Program-made: the position numbers and the translations under genes
Notes under the pieces: generated by a model
What the model saw: only the letters and a program-made list of their open reading frames with translations
Told to the model about the DNA's origin: nothing
The model's database searches: none
Shown: positions 53,658 to 63,623 of the stretch, one piece after another
Layout of the letters: every line of letters starts with the position of its first letter
How positions within the stretch are numbered: position 1 is the stretch's first letter
Origin: Acidobacteriota bacterium
GTDB taxonomy: Bacteria; Acidobacteriota; Blastocatellia; Pyrinomonadales; Pyrinomonadaceae
DNA length: 64,000 nt
Reading direction: 5' to 3'
Assembly (NCBI GenBank): GCA_016715115.1
Contig: JADKBM010000001.1
Coordinates: 248,001-312,000 of the forward strand

Positions 53658-56417
53658 TTACGGCTTTGTCACGACCTTGCCCTCGCTGTCGAGGATGACG
53701 ATCTCGCCGAGATTCAATTCGCGAATTCCCGCTTCTATCTTCGACAGGTCGCCCACGAGCAGCAAAGACGAACCGCCGACCGATGCGTACTTCTGAACGA
53801 TCGCATTTACATCGGCCAGTTTCAATTTCGAGAACTCGTCGGTTTCCCGCTGCAGATCGGTCATCGGAAGTCCGTCCGTCCAAAGCGCAATGACCTGGCC
53901 GCTGATCCTGCCGTACGCTTCGAATTGCTGTGCGTAGCCGCGCAGTTTGGCCAGACGCGCGCCGTTCAATTCAACTTCCGAGATCGGTTTCTCGCCGGCG
54001 AGATTCTTGAGTTCTTTCATAAACTCAACGACCGACTCTTTCGTTTTGTCGGTCTGAACGCCACCCGACGCGATCCACGTCCCGCCCGCCGAGAAATGCT
54101 GCGGAAATGCGAACACGCCATACGAGTACCCCTTGTCTTCGCGGAGGTTGAGATTCAAACGGGTTCCGAACCCGCCACCGTAAACCGCATTTGCGAGCGC
54201 CAGGGCGTAATAGTCCTTCGACTTGCGCTCCGGAGCCTGAAGCACCTGCGTGACGACCGTTTGGGCCGCACCCTGTTTATTGATCAGATAGACCTTCCCC
54301 GGCCCCATCGGCTTGACCGGCGGGATCTTCGCGACGGGCGCCGCGCCGCCTGACCAGGAACCGAAGCTCTTGCGCGTCAGATCCGTGGCTTCGGCGAGCG
54401 TGATGTCGCCGACATACACGATCGCCGAACTCGCCGGCTTCCAATATGCTTGGTAGAACTGCGCCAGATCCTCACGCGTGATCGCCGAAACGGTCGACGG
54501 CAACGCCGGGCGTCCGTACGGATGGTCCGCGCCGAACGCGACCATCTGACCGACGCGCGATGCAATGCTGTTCGGATTGTTCGCGGCCTGCGTCAATCCG
54601 TCGAGGGTCGTTTGCTTCTCGCGTACGAATTCTTCTTCAGGAAACGACGGATTGAGCACGACGTCCGCCATCACTCCGAGCGAATCGCCGAGGTTTCGTT
54701 TCAAAACCTCCATATTCATACCCGCCGATTCCCTGCCGGCGCCGCTGAATAGCCCCGTCCCGAGATTTCCGAGAGTTTCGTCGATCTGCAAAGCGTTCCG
54801 TGTCTTCGTGCCGCGACGCATCATCCGCGACGTCATCGACCCCAGCCCGGACTTTGCGGCCGGGTCATTTACGCTGCCGGCGCGCGTTGCGAGCGAAACC
54901 GCGACCTTCGGAAGTTCAGGCTTTTCGACCACGAAGATCTCAAGTCCGTTTTCCAATTTCGCCGACTTGACCGCAGGAGCCGTAAACGGTTTGTCGCCTC
55001 CGAGCCCAGGCTCCTTCGTGCGGTCGACCGCGACGGTCGATGGCTGACCCGACTTCTCCGAACGAAAACGGACGAGCAGACGATCCTTCGTATTGAGATA
55101 TTTGTCCACCGCCGATCTCAGACTCTCCGCGGAAACGCTGCGGTGCCGCGCGAGATCCGCATCGAACTTGCCCGGGTCGCCGAGAAACGTGTTGTACTGA
55201 TTCAAGAGGTCCGACTTTCCGCCGAATCCGCCGATCGCTTCAAGGCCTGAAACAAAGCCGAATTCCCACTTCGTCTTAGCTCGATTCAGTTCTTCGGCAG
55301 TTGGGCCCTCCTTTGCGAGCCGCGCGATCTCGGCAGTCGTAAGCTTTTCGATCTCAGCAAGATTCGCGCCGGGACGCGCCGTCGCCCACATCATAAACGC
55401 CCCGCCGAGCGGCTGGCCCGACTGAAATGCGACAACGTTCGACGCGACCTGCTTATCGTAAACGAGCGCCTTGTTCAGACGCGCCGAAAGGCCGTCGGTC
55501 ATTATCGCCGCCGCGAGTTCGAGTTCGGCGTCTCCTTCTTCAAAATAGGCCGGCGAGTGCCAGGCAAAGTAAGTACGCTCCTGCGGGACGCGGTCCCTGA
55601 CCTCGACCGTTCGTTCGCCGTCAAGTTTCGGCATCGACTTTAGCGGTCGATCGAGCGGCGGTCCCGGCGGGATGGTTCCGAAATACTTCTCGACCAACCG
55701 TTTCGCTTCGGCGATGTCAAAATCGCCGGCGATGACGAGCGAGAGATTGTTCGGCGTGTAATAGGTGCGGAAAAAGTCCTTGACGTCGTCGAGCGAGGCC
55801 GCCGTCAGATCTTCGGGGGTTCCGATGACATCCGTTTGATATGGGTGTCCCTTCGGAAACAGGTTCTCGTTGACGATCTTGTACCAACGGCCGTATGGCT
55901 GATTCTCAAGTCCCTGGCGCCTTTCGTTCTTCACAACGTCGCGTTGGTTGTCGAGTTTTTCTTTCGTCAAACCTTCCGGCAGAGTCGCGAGTCGGTCGGC
56001 CTCGACCCACAGGAGATTTTCGAGATTTCCCGACGGAACCGTCGCGAAATAGTTCGTCCGGTCCTGATTCGTCGTGCCGTTGACCCCGCCTTCCATCAAG
56101 TTCGCGCCGGCCGCTTCGACGTATGTGAAATAGTCCTTGCTCGCGTTTTTCGAGCCCTGGAACATCATATGTTCGAAAAGATGCGCGAAGCCGCTGCGTC
56201 CCGGACGCTCGTTCGCCGAACCGACGTGGAACCACTGATTGACGTGGACGATCGGCAGTTTGCGATCGACGTGCAGAATGACCTCAAGACCGTTCGAGAG
56301 AGTGTACTTCTCGAATTCGATCTTGGGAACGGAACTCTGTTGAGCCGTCACCTTGACCGCCAAAAGCGGCAGCACAAGCAGGACGATCACGAGATTCAGG
56401 CTGATAATCTTTTTCAT
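53658..56417 (-). CDS. Secreted M16 (insulinase/pitrilysin) metallopeptidase
   Basis: 919 residues. A signal peptide covers 1-25. There are two consecutive M16 halves. The first (about 35-460) has the inverted zinc motif HLFEH near residues 79-83 (FAHLFEHMMFQGS) with the downstream Glu in LTKEKLDNQRDVVKNERRQG. The second (about 490-900) is the catalytically inactive partner (LENGLEIFVVEKPELPKVAV, then GLGSMTSRMMRRG). The whole is the clamshell peptidase of single-chain type. It should degrade short unfolded peptides in the periplasm. It has its own terminator. Confidence 0.94.
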   Translation of the reverse strand: MKKIISLNLVIVLLVLPLLAVKVTAQQSSVPKIEFEKYTLSNGLEVILHVDRKLPIVHVNQWFHVGSANERPGRSGFAHLFEHMMFQGSKNASKDYFTYVEAAGANLMEGGVNGTTNQDRTNYFATVPSGNLENLLWVEADRLATLPEGLTKEKLDNQRDVVKNERRQGLENQPYGRWYKIVNENLFPKGHPYQTDVIGTPEDLTAASLDDVKDFFRTYYTPNNLSLVIAGDFDIAEAKRLVEKYFGTIPPGPPLDRPLKSMPKLDGERTVEVRDRVPQERTYFAWHSPAYFEEGDAELELAAAIMTDGLSARLNKALVYDKQVASNVVAFQSGQPLGGAFMMWATARPGANLAEIEKLTTAEIARLAKEGPTAEELNRAKTKWEFGFVSGLEAIGGFGGKSDLLNQYNTFLGDPGKFDADLARHRSVSAESLRSAVDKYLNTKDRLLVRFRSEKSGQPSTVAVDRTKEPGLGGDKPFTAPAVKSAKLENGLEIFVVEKPELPKVAVSLATRAGSVNDPAAKSGLGSMTSRMMRRGTKTRNALQIDETLGNLGTGLFSGAGRESAGMNMEVLKRNLGDSLGVMADVVLNPSFPEEEFVREKQTTLDGLTQAANNPNSIASRVGQMVAFGADHPYGRPALPSTVSAITREDLAQFYQAYWKPASSAIVYVGDITLAEATDLTRKSFGSWSGGAAPVAKIPPVKPMGPGKVYLINKQGAAQTVVTQVLQAPERKSKDYYALALANAVYGGGFGTRLNLNLREDKGYSYGVFAFPQHFSAGGTWIASGGVQTDKTKESVVEFMKELKNLAGEKPISEVELNGARLAKLRGYAQQFEAYGRISGQVIALWTDGLPMTDLQRETDEFSKLKLADVNAIVQKYASVGGSSLLLVGDLSKIEAGIRELNLGEIVILDSEGKVVTKP

Positions 56418-56510
56418 AGAATGACTCCGGTAAGTTTTTTTGATTGATAGATCCGCCGGTCACGGCGTTCGTTTCGATTGGTACGTTGGAAAGCAGCCTC
56501 AGGTTTCGGA

Positions 56511-56894
56511 TCAGCCGATCTGAAAGGTCGCAACGCTGGTCGGCGTCTCGTAGCACCGAACTTTGTAAACCAGGACGCGGTCATCGCCGACGCGCGAGTT
56601 CATATACTCACAGAAATATGCTGCGAGATTTTCAGCCGACGGGTTGAGTTCCTCGTCGAACGGCGGGAGTTCGTTCAAATTCCGGTGATCAAGATAACGA
56701 ACGATCTCGTCCGCCGCGTCTTTCAGATCACCGAAATCGATCAGCAGGCCGATATTGTTGAGTTCCGATCCGCGGGCGAAGATCTCGATCTTGTAGTTGT
56801 GCCCGTGCAGGTTTTCGCACTTCCCCTTGTATCCGCGCAGTTGGTGCGCCGACGAGAAGTTGCGTTCGATCATCACTTCATAAAAAGATTGCAT
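56511..56894 (-). CDS. queD: 6-carboxy-tetrahydropterin synthase (QueD)
   Basis: 127 residues. Zinc ligands are H17, H30 and H32 (SSAHQLRGYKGKCENLHGHN), with catalytic C26 between them. The C-terminal Glu lies in VYKVRCYETPTSVATF. These match QueD/PTPS-I proteins, which convert 7,8-dihydroneopterin triphosphate to 6-carboxy-tetrahydropterin in queuosine and deazapurine synthesis. PTPS-III relatives in folate synthesis have Glu replacing the Cys, which is not the case here. It starts 9 bp after the stop of the helicase gene, so it is probably co-transcribed with it. No other que gene lies in the window. Confidence 0.93.
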   Translation of the reverse strand: MQSFYEVMIERNFSSAHQLRGYKGKCENLHGHNYKIEIFARGSELNNIGLLIDFGDLKDAADEIVRYLDHRNLNELPPFDEELNPSAENLAAYFCEYMNSRVGDDRVLVYKVRCYETPTSVATFQIG

Positions 56895-56903
56895 TTCAAG
56901 ATT

Positions 56904-58901
56904 CTATCCGTCCGATTTGGATCCGGGCAAGGGTCCGCCGTCGAAGATCTTCGCCACTTCGGCGAGATCGCCCGTGATTCGGGTGCGCGGGAGCGAACTC
57001 AGAAAATCGCGTCCATAAGATTTTGTCCTGAGCCGCGTGTCGAGCAGTGCGATCACGCCGCGGTCCGTCTTGCTGCGGATCAGCCGCCCGATTCCCTGTT
57101 TGAGCGCGATCACCGCCTGCGGCACCGAATAATCGAAAAACGACTTGCCGCCGTTCTCGTCGATGAAACGCGTCCGCGCGGCGACGATCGGGTCGGTCGG
57201 AACGGCGAACGGAAGCTTGTCGATGATGACGCACGAAAGCTGATCGCCCTGGACGTCGACGCCCTGCCAGAAGCTCGAGGTCGCGAACAGGACCGCATTC
57301 GGCGTTGCGCGAAATCGTTCAAGGATCCCGGCCTTCGACATCGATCCCTGGACGAAGCACGGATAATTTATGCGCATTGAAACCAACTCATAAAGCGCGT
57401 TCATCGCGTAATTGCTCGTACACAGCACAAACGCGTGCCCGCGCGTGATCGACAAAAGCTTGATGATCTCGGCCGCCGCCATCTGGCTGTACTCCGCCGA
57501 GCGCGGATCCGGCATCGCCTTCGGAATATAGATGATCGATTGCCGTTCGTAGTCAAACGCCGACGGCGCAAGAAGCGTTTCAGTCATTTCGCCTTCGAGC
57601 CCGAGGCGTTCGCGGATGAAATCGAACTTGCCGTTCGTCGAAAGCGTCGCGCTAGTGAGAACGACGGTCTCGGTCTTGTCGAAGAGTTTTTCCTTGAGCA
57701 GCACCGAGACATCGATCGGCGAAGCGCGCAAAAACATCCCGCGGCCACGTTTTTCGAGCCAATAAACGTAGTTCTTTTCGGCCTGCGAGACGATGAATTC
57801 AAGGTCGAACTTGGCTTGACGGACGCGGCGGACGAGACTTTCGGCCTCGGTCATCTTGTCGGACCAGAAATCGACCGCCGATTCGAGCCTTTCGAGCGCT
57901 TTCTCAAGTTCAAAATACGCCTCGCCGAGCGGCGTCGGTTCGAGTTCGCCCCGCACTTGCTGAACAAACGCTTCCGGAACGAGCGGAAAACGCCCGTCCT
58001 GAGCGCGCGCCTGCGTGAAACGAATCCAGAAATGATCGGCCAAGGTCATTATCTTCGCGCCGAGTTTTGACATATCGCGGGTCGCGATCGCGTCCGTGAT
58101 CGGAAGTTGATCGGCATCGCGGACCAGTTCGTCGAGCTGAAAACTCGAGACCTGAAAACCGAAGTAGTCGGCCGCGATGTCCTCGATCAAGTGCGCTTCG
58201 TCGAAGATCACCGCCGAATAATCGGGCAGGACGCGGCCGTACTGATTGCCGCGAATGTTCAGATCGGCAAAAAACAGGTGATGGTTGACGATGACCACGT
58301 CGGCGCCCTCGGCGCGCGAACGCATCCGCGTCACGAAACACGGCTCGAAATCCGGACATTGCTGGCCGAGACAAGTTTCGCCCTTGGCGTTGATGCGGTT
58401 CCAGAACCCGATGTTCTCCGGCAGACCGACGAGTTCGGCGCGGTCGCCGGTCTCTGATTCACGCGACCAGCCGCGAACTTCTTCAAAATGGTCCATCTCG
58501 TCGAGCCCGTCGAGGATCGGCTGATTCTCGGCTTTCTTTATCTTATACAGGCACGCATAGTTCGAACGGCCTTTCATATAGGCGGCGGTGAACTTCTTCG
58601 GAAAGATCTTCTGCAGAAACGGAATGTCCTTCTCCATTAACTGTTCCTGCAGATTCTTCGTTCCGGTCGAAACGATTATGCGCTCGCCGTTTCCTACGGC
58701 CGCGGCGATCGCCGGGACGAGGTAGGCGAGCGTTTTGCCGGTCCCGGTTCCAGCTTCGACGATCAGATGCTTTTTCTGTTCGAAGGCGCGCGTCACCGCT
58801 TCAGCCATCTTTATCTGCCCGTCGCGATGTTCGTATTGCCGGTGGTGCCTGGCGATGAGCCCATCGGCGCCAAATATTTTTTGTATGAAGTCGTTTTCCA
58901 T
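56904..58901 (-). CDS. DinG/XPD-family ATP-dependent DNA helicase
   Basis: 665 residues. Walker A is GTGTGKT at 51-57, and the DEAH box lies in IFDEAHLIEDIAAD. An iron-sulfur cluster is suggested by four cysteines: NYACLYKIKK, then GETCLGQQC and FEPCF. The C-terminal helicase half has FATSSFWQGVDVQGD and IGRLIRSKTDRG. It is a 5'-3' superfamily 2 helicase acting on forks, R-loops or damaged DNA in the cytosol. It lacks the exonuclease domain found in Gram-positive DinG. The gene precedes queD on the same strand. Confidence 0.94.
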   Translation of the reverse strand: MENDFIQKIFGADGLIARHHRQYEHRDGQIKMAEAVTRAFEQKKHLIVEAGTGTGKTLAYLVPAIAAAVGNGERIIVSTGTKNLQEQLMEKDIPFLQKIFPKKFTAAYMKGRSNYACLYKIKKAENQPILDGLDEMDHFEEVRGWSRESETGDRAELVGLPENIGFWNRINAKGETCLGQQCPDFEPCFVTRMRSRAEGADVVIVNHHLFFADLNIRGNQYGRVLPDYSAVIFDEAHLIEDIAADYFGFQVSSFQLDELVRDADQLPITDAIATRDMSKLGAKIMTLADHFWIRFTQARAQDGRFPLVPEAFVQQVRGELEPTPLGEAYFELEKALERLESAVDFWSDKMTEAESLVRRVRQAKFDLEFIVSQAEKNYVYWLEKRGRGMFLRASPIDVSVLLKEKLFDKTETVVLTSATLSTNGKFDFIRERLGLEGEMTETLLAPSAFDYERQSIIYIPKAMPDPRSAEYSQMAAAEIIKLLSITRGHAFVLCTSNYAMNALYELVSMRINYPCFVQGSMSKAGILERFRATPNAVLFATSSFWQGVDVQGDQLSCVIIDKLPFAVPTDPIVAARTRFIDENGGKSFFDYSVPQAVIALKQGIGRLIRSKTDRGVIALLDTRLRTKSYGRDFLSSLPRTRITGDLAEVAKIFDGGPLPGSKSDG

Positions 58902-59124
58902 TTAAGACGTATTTTTGAGGGAACTTTTAAAAGAATCCTTGGCCCCGGCGTTGACACCGATTATCGTTTGCGGTGAACATTGTTGTGTTTCCGAATCTGA
59001 TTCACAACTCGAACACCGCATTTTCGGTCCGAAGAGTCATATCGTAGCAAATAAACCCGAACTTTTCCTCTGGACCGATTGCCGGGACCCGAGGCCAATG
59101 AATCGCAGGAGAATTTTATTTATT

Positions 59125-62100
59125 ATGAAGAAAGCGCGTAATCCGCTGTTCCTGACCTTGGTCGCTCTGTTGGCCATCGCATTTGTATCAATTATGCCGG
59201 GTCGCTTCGGCTCGGCCGCCGGAACCTCTGGCAAAGGGTTGCTCGAAAGGACCGAAAGCCATGTCGAAGGGCTCGAAAACTACGACATTCGGACCGACAA
59301 GCAAGCAGTTCCCAAACTGGTTGAGTTTCGCAACGCAGCCGGCAAAGACGCCGTTGCGGTCGCCGACATCAGGACCGGATTCGTCGCGGGCGAGGAACTC
59401 CTCAGCCGGCGCGTGCCCTCGCTCAAGATCGAATACAACTCCGACATCAGGATCCCGGAGGTCATCGCGCCGGACGTCAAACAGGGACGTAATTTTCTGA
59501 CTTCCGCGTCGAACCTGAAACGGGCCGAGATCCTGCGCGGCTTCGTCAAGGAAAACGATTCGCTCATCGGAGTCGATGCTGCCGGCGCCGATCAGTTGAA
59601 GATCACCGCGGACTACACGAACCCCGACGGCAATCTTTCGTTCGCGCATCTCGAACAGCGGATCAACGGCATTCCGGTCTTTCGCGGCGAGATCAAGGCG
59701 GGCTTCACCAAATCCGGCGAGATCATCCGCGTTATCAACAATCTCGCGCCGGGTCTCGATTACGAGTCGCTTTCGACGGATTTCCGCAATCCGCTTGACG
59801 CCGTCAAGGCGGCCGCCGGACACGCCAACGTCGACGTCAACAAACTCGACCTGAAACGAGGCGAATCCGACGACCTCAGGACGGAGTTTGGCCGCGGTGA
59901 CTGGGCGACAACCGCCGAAAAAATGTATTTTCCGACCGAACCCGGCGTCGCGCGCGCGTCCTGGCGGGTGCTCATCTGGCAACCGGTAAACGCGTTTTAC
60001 GTCATCGTCGACGCCGCAACCGGCACGATGCTCTGGCGCAAGAATATCACCGAGGACCAGACGCAGTCGGCGACCTACAACGTTTATGCGAACCCGAACG
60101 CGATGATCAACGTCGCCGACAATCCGTTTCCCCTGACGCCCGGGCCGACATCGCCGAATGGCGCGCAGGGTGCCGCGATCAGCCGCACTTCGGTGACGCG
60201 AATCGGAAACGAGGCGCCGTACACATTCAACAACAACGGCTGGATCACCGACGGCGGGAACGAGACGGACGGCAACGCCAACGAGGCCGGGCTCGACCGC
60301 GATTCGACCAACGGCGTCGATGTCACCAACGGCCGTGCGGTCGGAACCGGCCGAACCTTCAATTTCCCGGTCAACCCGCTAAATCCGAACACGAACACGG
60401 GCGACACCCCGATCCCGGCCGGCGAGGTCGTGAGCCCTTGCGCTTCGATCGTCCAGCCGCACGGGATGAACGACGCCCAGCGCGCCGCGGTGACCCAGCT
60501 TTTCTATATCAACAACTGGTATCACGACGAACTCTATCGGCTCGGATTCACCGAACAGGCACGTAATTTCCAAGGACTCAATTTCGGTCGCGGAGGTTCC
60601 GAGAACGACCGTGTTTCCGCCGAAGCCCAGGATTGTTCCGGCACGAACAACGCGAATTTCTCGACTCCGGCCGACGGTGCGCGCGGCCGTATGCAGATGT
60701 ATCTCTGGACCGGCCCGACTCCTGACATCGACGGAGATTTCGATGCCGAGGTCATCATCCACGAACACACGCACGGACTCTCGAATCGCCTTCACGGCAA
60801 CGGCAGCGGGCTTTCGACCAATATGTCGCGCGGAATGGGCGAGGGTTGGTCGGACTTTTACGCCCACGCCCTGCTCAGCGAACCGACGGATCCGATCAAC
60901 GGCATTTACACCGCCGGGGGCTATGACACGTATCTGATCCAGGCGGGATTCGTCAACAACTATTACTATGGCATCCGCCGTTTTCCGAAAGCTGTCAAGG
61001 CATTCACCGGCGGTGCCGGCAATCTGCCGTACAACCCGATGACCTTCGCCGATGTCGACTCGACGCAATTCAACGTTTCCGACGGCGCTTTCGCGCGTGG
61101 TCCGGTCGGGTCGGCGACCGTCGATCAGGTTCACAACCTCGGCGAGATCTGGAGTACGGCGTTGTGGGAAGTCCGCGCGAAGCTCGTGACGCGGCTCGGT
61201 TGGGCGACCGGAAACCGGCTGACGCTTCAGTTGGTAACGGACGGAATGAAGCTCGCTCCGGTAGGGCCGACCTTTTTGCAGGAACGAGACGCGATAATCG
61301 CGGCCGCGCAGGCGAGTTCCGCAGCGCCGGAAGCGGCGCCCGATGTCGCCGATGTTTGGGCGGGATTCGCGATTCGGGGAATGGGTTTCAGCGCCGTCGT
61401 TACGAACGCCGGAACCGGCGCGAGCAATACGCGCGTAACCGAAGCGTTCGATCTGCCGAATCTTGTTCAGACACCGACATTTACGGTTTCGGATTCGACC
61501 GGTGACAACGATGGATTTCCGGAACCCGGAGAACCGGTTTCCCTCTCGATTCCGCTGTCCAACAACACCGGAAACACAGCGACCGGCGTCACCCTTCAGG
61601 TTGTCGGCGGCGGATCGGCCAACATCGGCACGATCAACAACGGTCAAACCGTCGCTCCGAACGTCGCTTACACGATCGCTCCGGGAACACCCTGCGGCAG
61701 CGTCCTGAATCTGACGTTCAACGTCAACAGCAGTCTCGGTGCGACGAGTTTCAACCGGTCGATCATCGTCGGTCAGCCGATCACGAGTGTTACGGAGAAT
61801 TTCGACGGCGTTACGGCGCCGGCGTTTCCGGTGGGCTGGACGGCGGCGGTTGTCCAAAACGGTCAGAATTTCGTGACCTCGACCAATTTCGCAGACTCGG
61901 CGCCGAACTCGGCGTTCGCGGTCAACCCGGCAACCGTCGGCGGCGGCAGCGATCTGACATCGCCGACGATCGCGATCGTCTCGCCGGCCTCCACCGTTTC
62001 CTTCCGGAATCGGTACGATACCGAACCCGGCTGGGACGGCGGCGCGCTCGAGATCAGCATCGCAGGCGGCGCGTTTCAGGACATTATCGCGGCCGGCGGA

Positions 62101-63204
62101 GCCTTCGTTGCGAACGGCTATAACGGCACCCTTGGCGCGGGCACCAACAACCCGCTCGCCAACCGTGCGGCCTGGAACGGAAACTCGAACGGCTTCGTCA
62201 CGTCCACCGTCAGGCTTCCGGCATCGGCCGCGGGCCAAAACGTACAGCTCAAGTGGCGGTTCGGCGCTGACGACAACACCGTCGGTCAGGGTCCGAATCC
62301 GGGTTGGTACGTCGACAACGTCGCGGTCGTCAGCAACTACGCCTGCTCGTTCACACCGAACGCGGTAAAATCCCGCGGCGACTTCGACGGCGACGGCAAG
62401 ACGGATGTTGCGGTCTTCCGCGCTTCGGAGTCGAACTGGTACCTGAACCGCTCGACCGCCGGCTTTGCGGTCGTCAACTTCGGCCTCGCGACCGACACCT
62501 TGACGCCGGCTGACTGGGACGGCGACGGTAAAGCCGATCCGTCAGTCTTCCGCCCGGTGGCGACTTCGGGGTCTCCTGATTTCTGGATCCTGCAGTCCGG
62601 CAACAACACCATCGCAACCCGTGAATGGGGAACGACGGGCGACACGCCGCAGGTGGGCGACTACGACGGCGACGGCAATGCCGACGCGGCGGTCTTCCGT
62701 TCAGCGACGAACACCTGGTTCATCCTGAAGAGCGGCGGCGGCACGACGATCACCGGTTTCGGTGCGGCCGGCGACGTGCCGGTTCGCGCCGATTACGACG
62801 GCGACGGCAAGACCGACATCGCGATCTTCCGTCCGTCGTCGAACCAGTGGTGGATATCGAACAGCACCGGCCCGGTTACGGCGCAGACATTCGGCGCGGC
62901 CGGCGACAAACTCGTTCCGGCCGACTACGACGGCGACAACAAGGACGATATCGCGATCTGGCGACCTTCGACCGCACAATGGTGGATCATCGCAAGTTCG
63001 ACCTCCACCGCGTCGGCGACGACGTTCGGCATCCCGACCGACACGCCGGTGCCGGGAGATTATGACGGCGACGGCAAGGACGATCTGGCGATTTATCGTT
63101 CGGGCTCGGGACAGTGGTGGCTCAACCGCTCGACCGCCGGCGTCACCGCGATCACCTTCGGAATCGGGACCGACACACCGATTCCGACGCTCTACATTCC
63201 GTAG
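59125..63204 (+). CDS. Secreted M36 (fungalysin) metalloprotease with FG-GAP propeller tail
   Basis: 1359 residues from the ATG at 59125, with AGGAG 14 nt upstream; an earlier ATG at 59098 is in frame, but the paralogue at 63624 aligns from this one. A signal anchor covers 1-35. An FTP/PepSY-like propeptide spans about 60-320. The M36 core has the zinc motif HEHTH at 546-550 and the third ligand Glu573 in GMGEGWSDFYAHAL. A CARDB-like beta domain spans about 790-870 (DNDGFPEPGEPVSL). A lectin-like beta domain spans about 890-1070. Five FG-GAP units run from 1080 to the end, with GDYDGDGxxDxAVFR patterns. The same tail is on the SBBP protein at 994. It should be exported, autoprocessed and act as a broad endopeptidase. 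Confidence 0.93.
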   Translation: MKKARNPLFLTLVALLAIAFVSIMPGRFGSAAGTSGKGLLERTESHVEGLENYDIRTDKQAVPKLVEFRNAAGKDAVAVADIRTGFVAGEELLSRRVPSLKIEYNSDIRIPEVIAPDVKQGRNFLTSASNLKRAEILRGFVKENDSLIGVDAAGADQLKITADYTNPDGNLSFAHLEQRINGIPVFRGEIKAGFTKSGEIIRVINNLAPGLDYESLSTDFRNPLDAVKAAAGHANVDVNKLDLKRGESDDLRTEFGRGDWATTAEKMYFPTEPGVARASWRVLIWQPVNAFYVIVDAATGTMLWRKNITEDQTQSATYNVYANPNAMINVADNPFPLTPGPTSPNGAQGAAISRTSVTRIGNEAPYTFNNNGWITDGGNETDGNANEAGLDRDSTNGVDVTNGRAVGTGRTFNFPVNPLNPNTNTGDTPIPAGEVVSPCASIVQPHGMNDAQRAAVTQLFYINNWYHDELYRLGFTEQARNFQGLNFGRGGSENDRVSAEAQDCSGTNNANFSTPADGARGRMQMYLWTGPTPDIDGDFDAEVIIHEHTHGLSNRLHGNGSGLSTNMSRGMGEGWSDFYAHALLSEPTDPINGIYTAGGYDTYLIQAGFVNNYYYGIRRFPKAVKAFTGGAGNLPYNPMTFADVDSTQFNVSDGAFARGPVGSATVDQVHNLGEIWSTALWEVRAKLVTRLGWATGNRLTLQLVTDGMKLAPVGPTFLQERDAIIAAAQASSAAPEAAPDVADVWAGFAIRGMGFSAVVTNAGTGASNTRVTEAFDLPNLVQTPTFTVSDSTGDNDGFPEPGEPVSLSIPLSNNTGNTATGVTLQVVGGGSANIGTINNGQTVAPNVAYTIAPGTPCGSVLNLTFNVNSSLGATSFNRSIIVGQPITSVTENFDGVTAPAFPVGWTAAVVQNGQNFVTSTNFADSAPNSAFAVNPATVGGGSDLTSPTIAIVSPASTVSFRNRYDTEPGWDGGALEISIAGGAFQDIIAAGGAFVANGYNGTLGAGTNNPLANRAAWNGNSNGFVTSTVRLPASAAGQNVQLKWRFGADDNTVGQGPNPGWYVDNVAVVSNYACSFTPNAVKSRGDFDGDGKTDVAVFRASESNWYLNRSTAGFAVVNFGLATDTLTPADWDGDGKADPSVFRPVATSGSPDFWILQSGNNTIATREWGTTGDTPQVGDYDGDGNADAAVFRSATNTWFILKSGGGTTITGFGAAGDVPVRADYDGDGKTDIAIFRPSSNQWWISNSTGPVTAQTFGAAGDKLVPADYDGDNKDDIAIWRPSTAQWWIIASSTSTASATTFGIPTDTPVPGDYDGDGKDDLAIYRSGSGQWWLNRSTAGVTAITFGIGTDTPIPTLYIP

Positions 63205-63225
63205 TCTGCAGGAATGAACTCAAGC

Positions 63226-63268
63226 AAAAGCGGTTTGAACGGATTCATTTCGTCAAGCCGCTTTTTTC
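63226..63268 (+). terminator. Intrinsic terminator after the M36 gene
   Basis: AAAAGCGGTTTGA pairs with TCAAGCCGCTTTTTT (one G-T wobble) across a 14-nt loop. Confidence 0.75.
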
Positions 63269-63623
63269 TTGGATAATTCGTGGAAATATGCGATCCGCCC
63301 GAATCTACATCGGAATTGATTGACGCGTAAGTATTTTCTGTCATATGATAGTCGGCATTCGAAATGAGTTATTGGCGGCGATTTACTATTCCTTTTAATA
63401 CAATTCCGGGCTGACGTTTCCCTTTTTTGTCGGTTCGAACCGCCGAAAATTGACGTATTTTGTGCAAAATCAGACATTTAAAGCGTCTGAACGGTGATTA
63501 CGAATTCATTTATCTTGTTTAACTTCAGTTCATTTTGTCCTTATTTTTAAGGTTATCCGATTAGAACAACTTCCGAAGGGTTGTTAGAGTTTCCGTTTTT
63601 TTAGCTTTGAGGAGGGCTTACAA
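63269..63623. other. AT-rich intergenic region before the second M36 gene
   Basis: 355 bp, AT-rich, with no gene. It ends in TTGAGGAGGGCTTACAA just before the ATG of the second paralogue. No certain promoter could be defined. Confidence 0.5.

Noticed and set aside
58933..58950. Sigma-54-like TTGGCCCC ... GTTGA before the M36 gene
   Set aside because: Spacing fits, but the -12 element lacks the required GC and the -24 box is poor.
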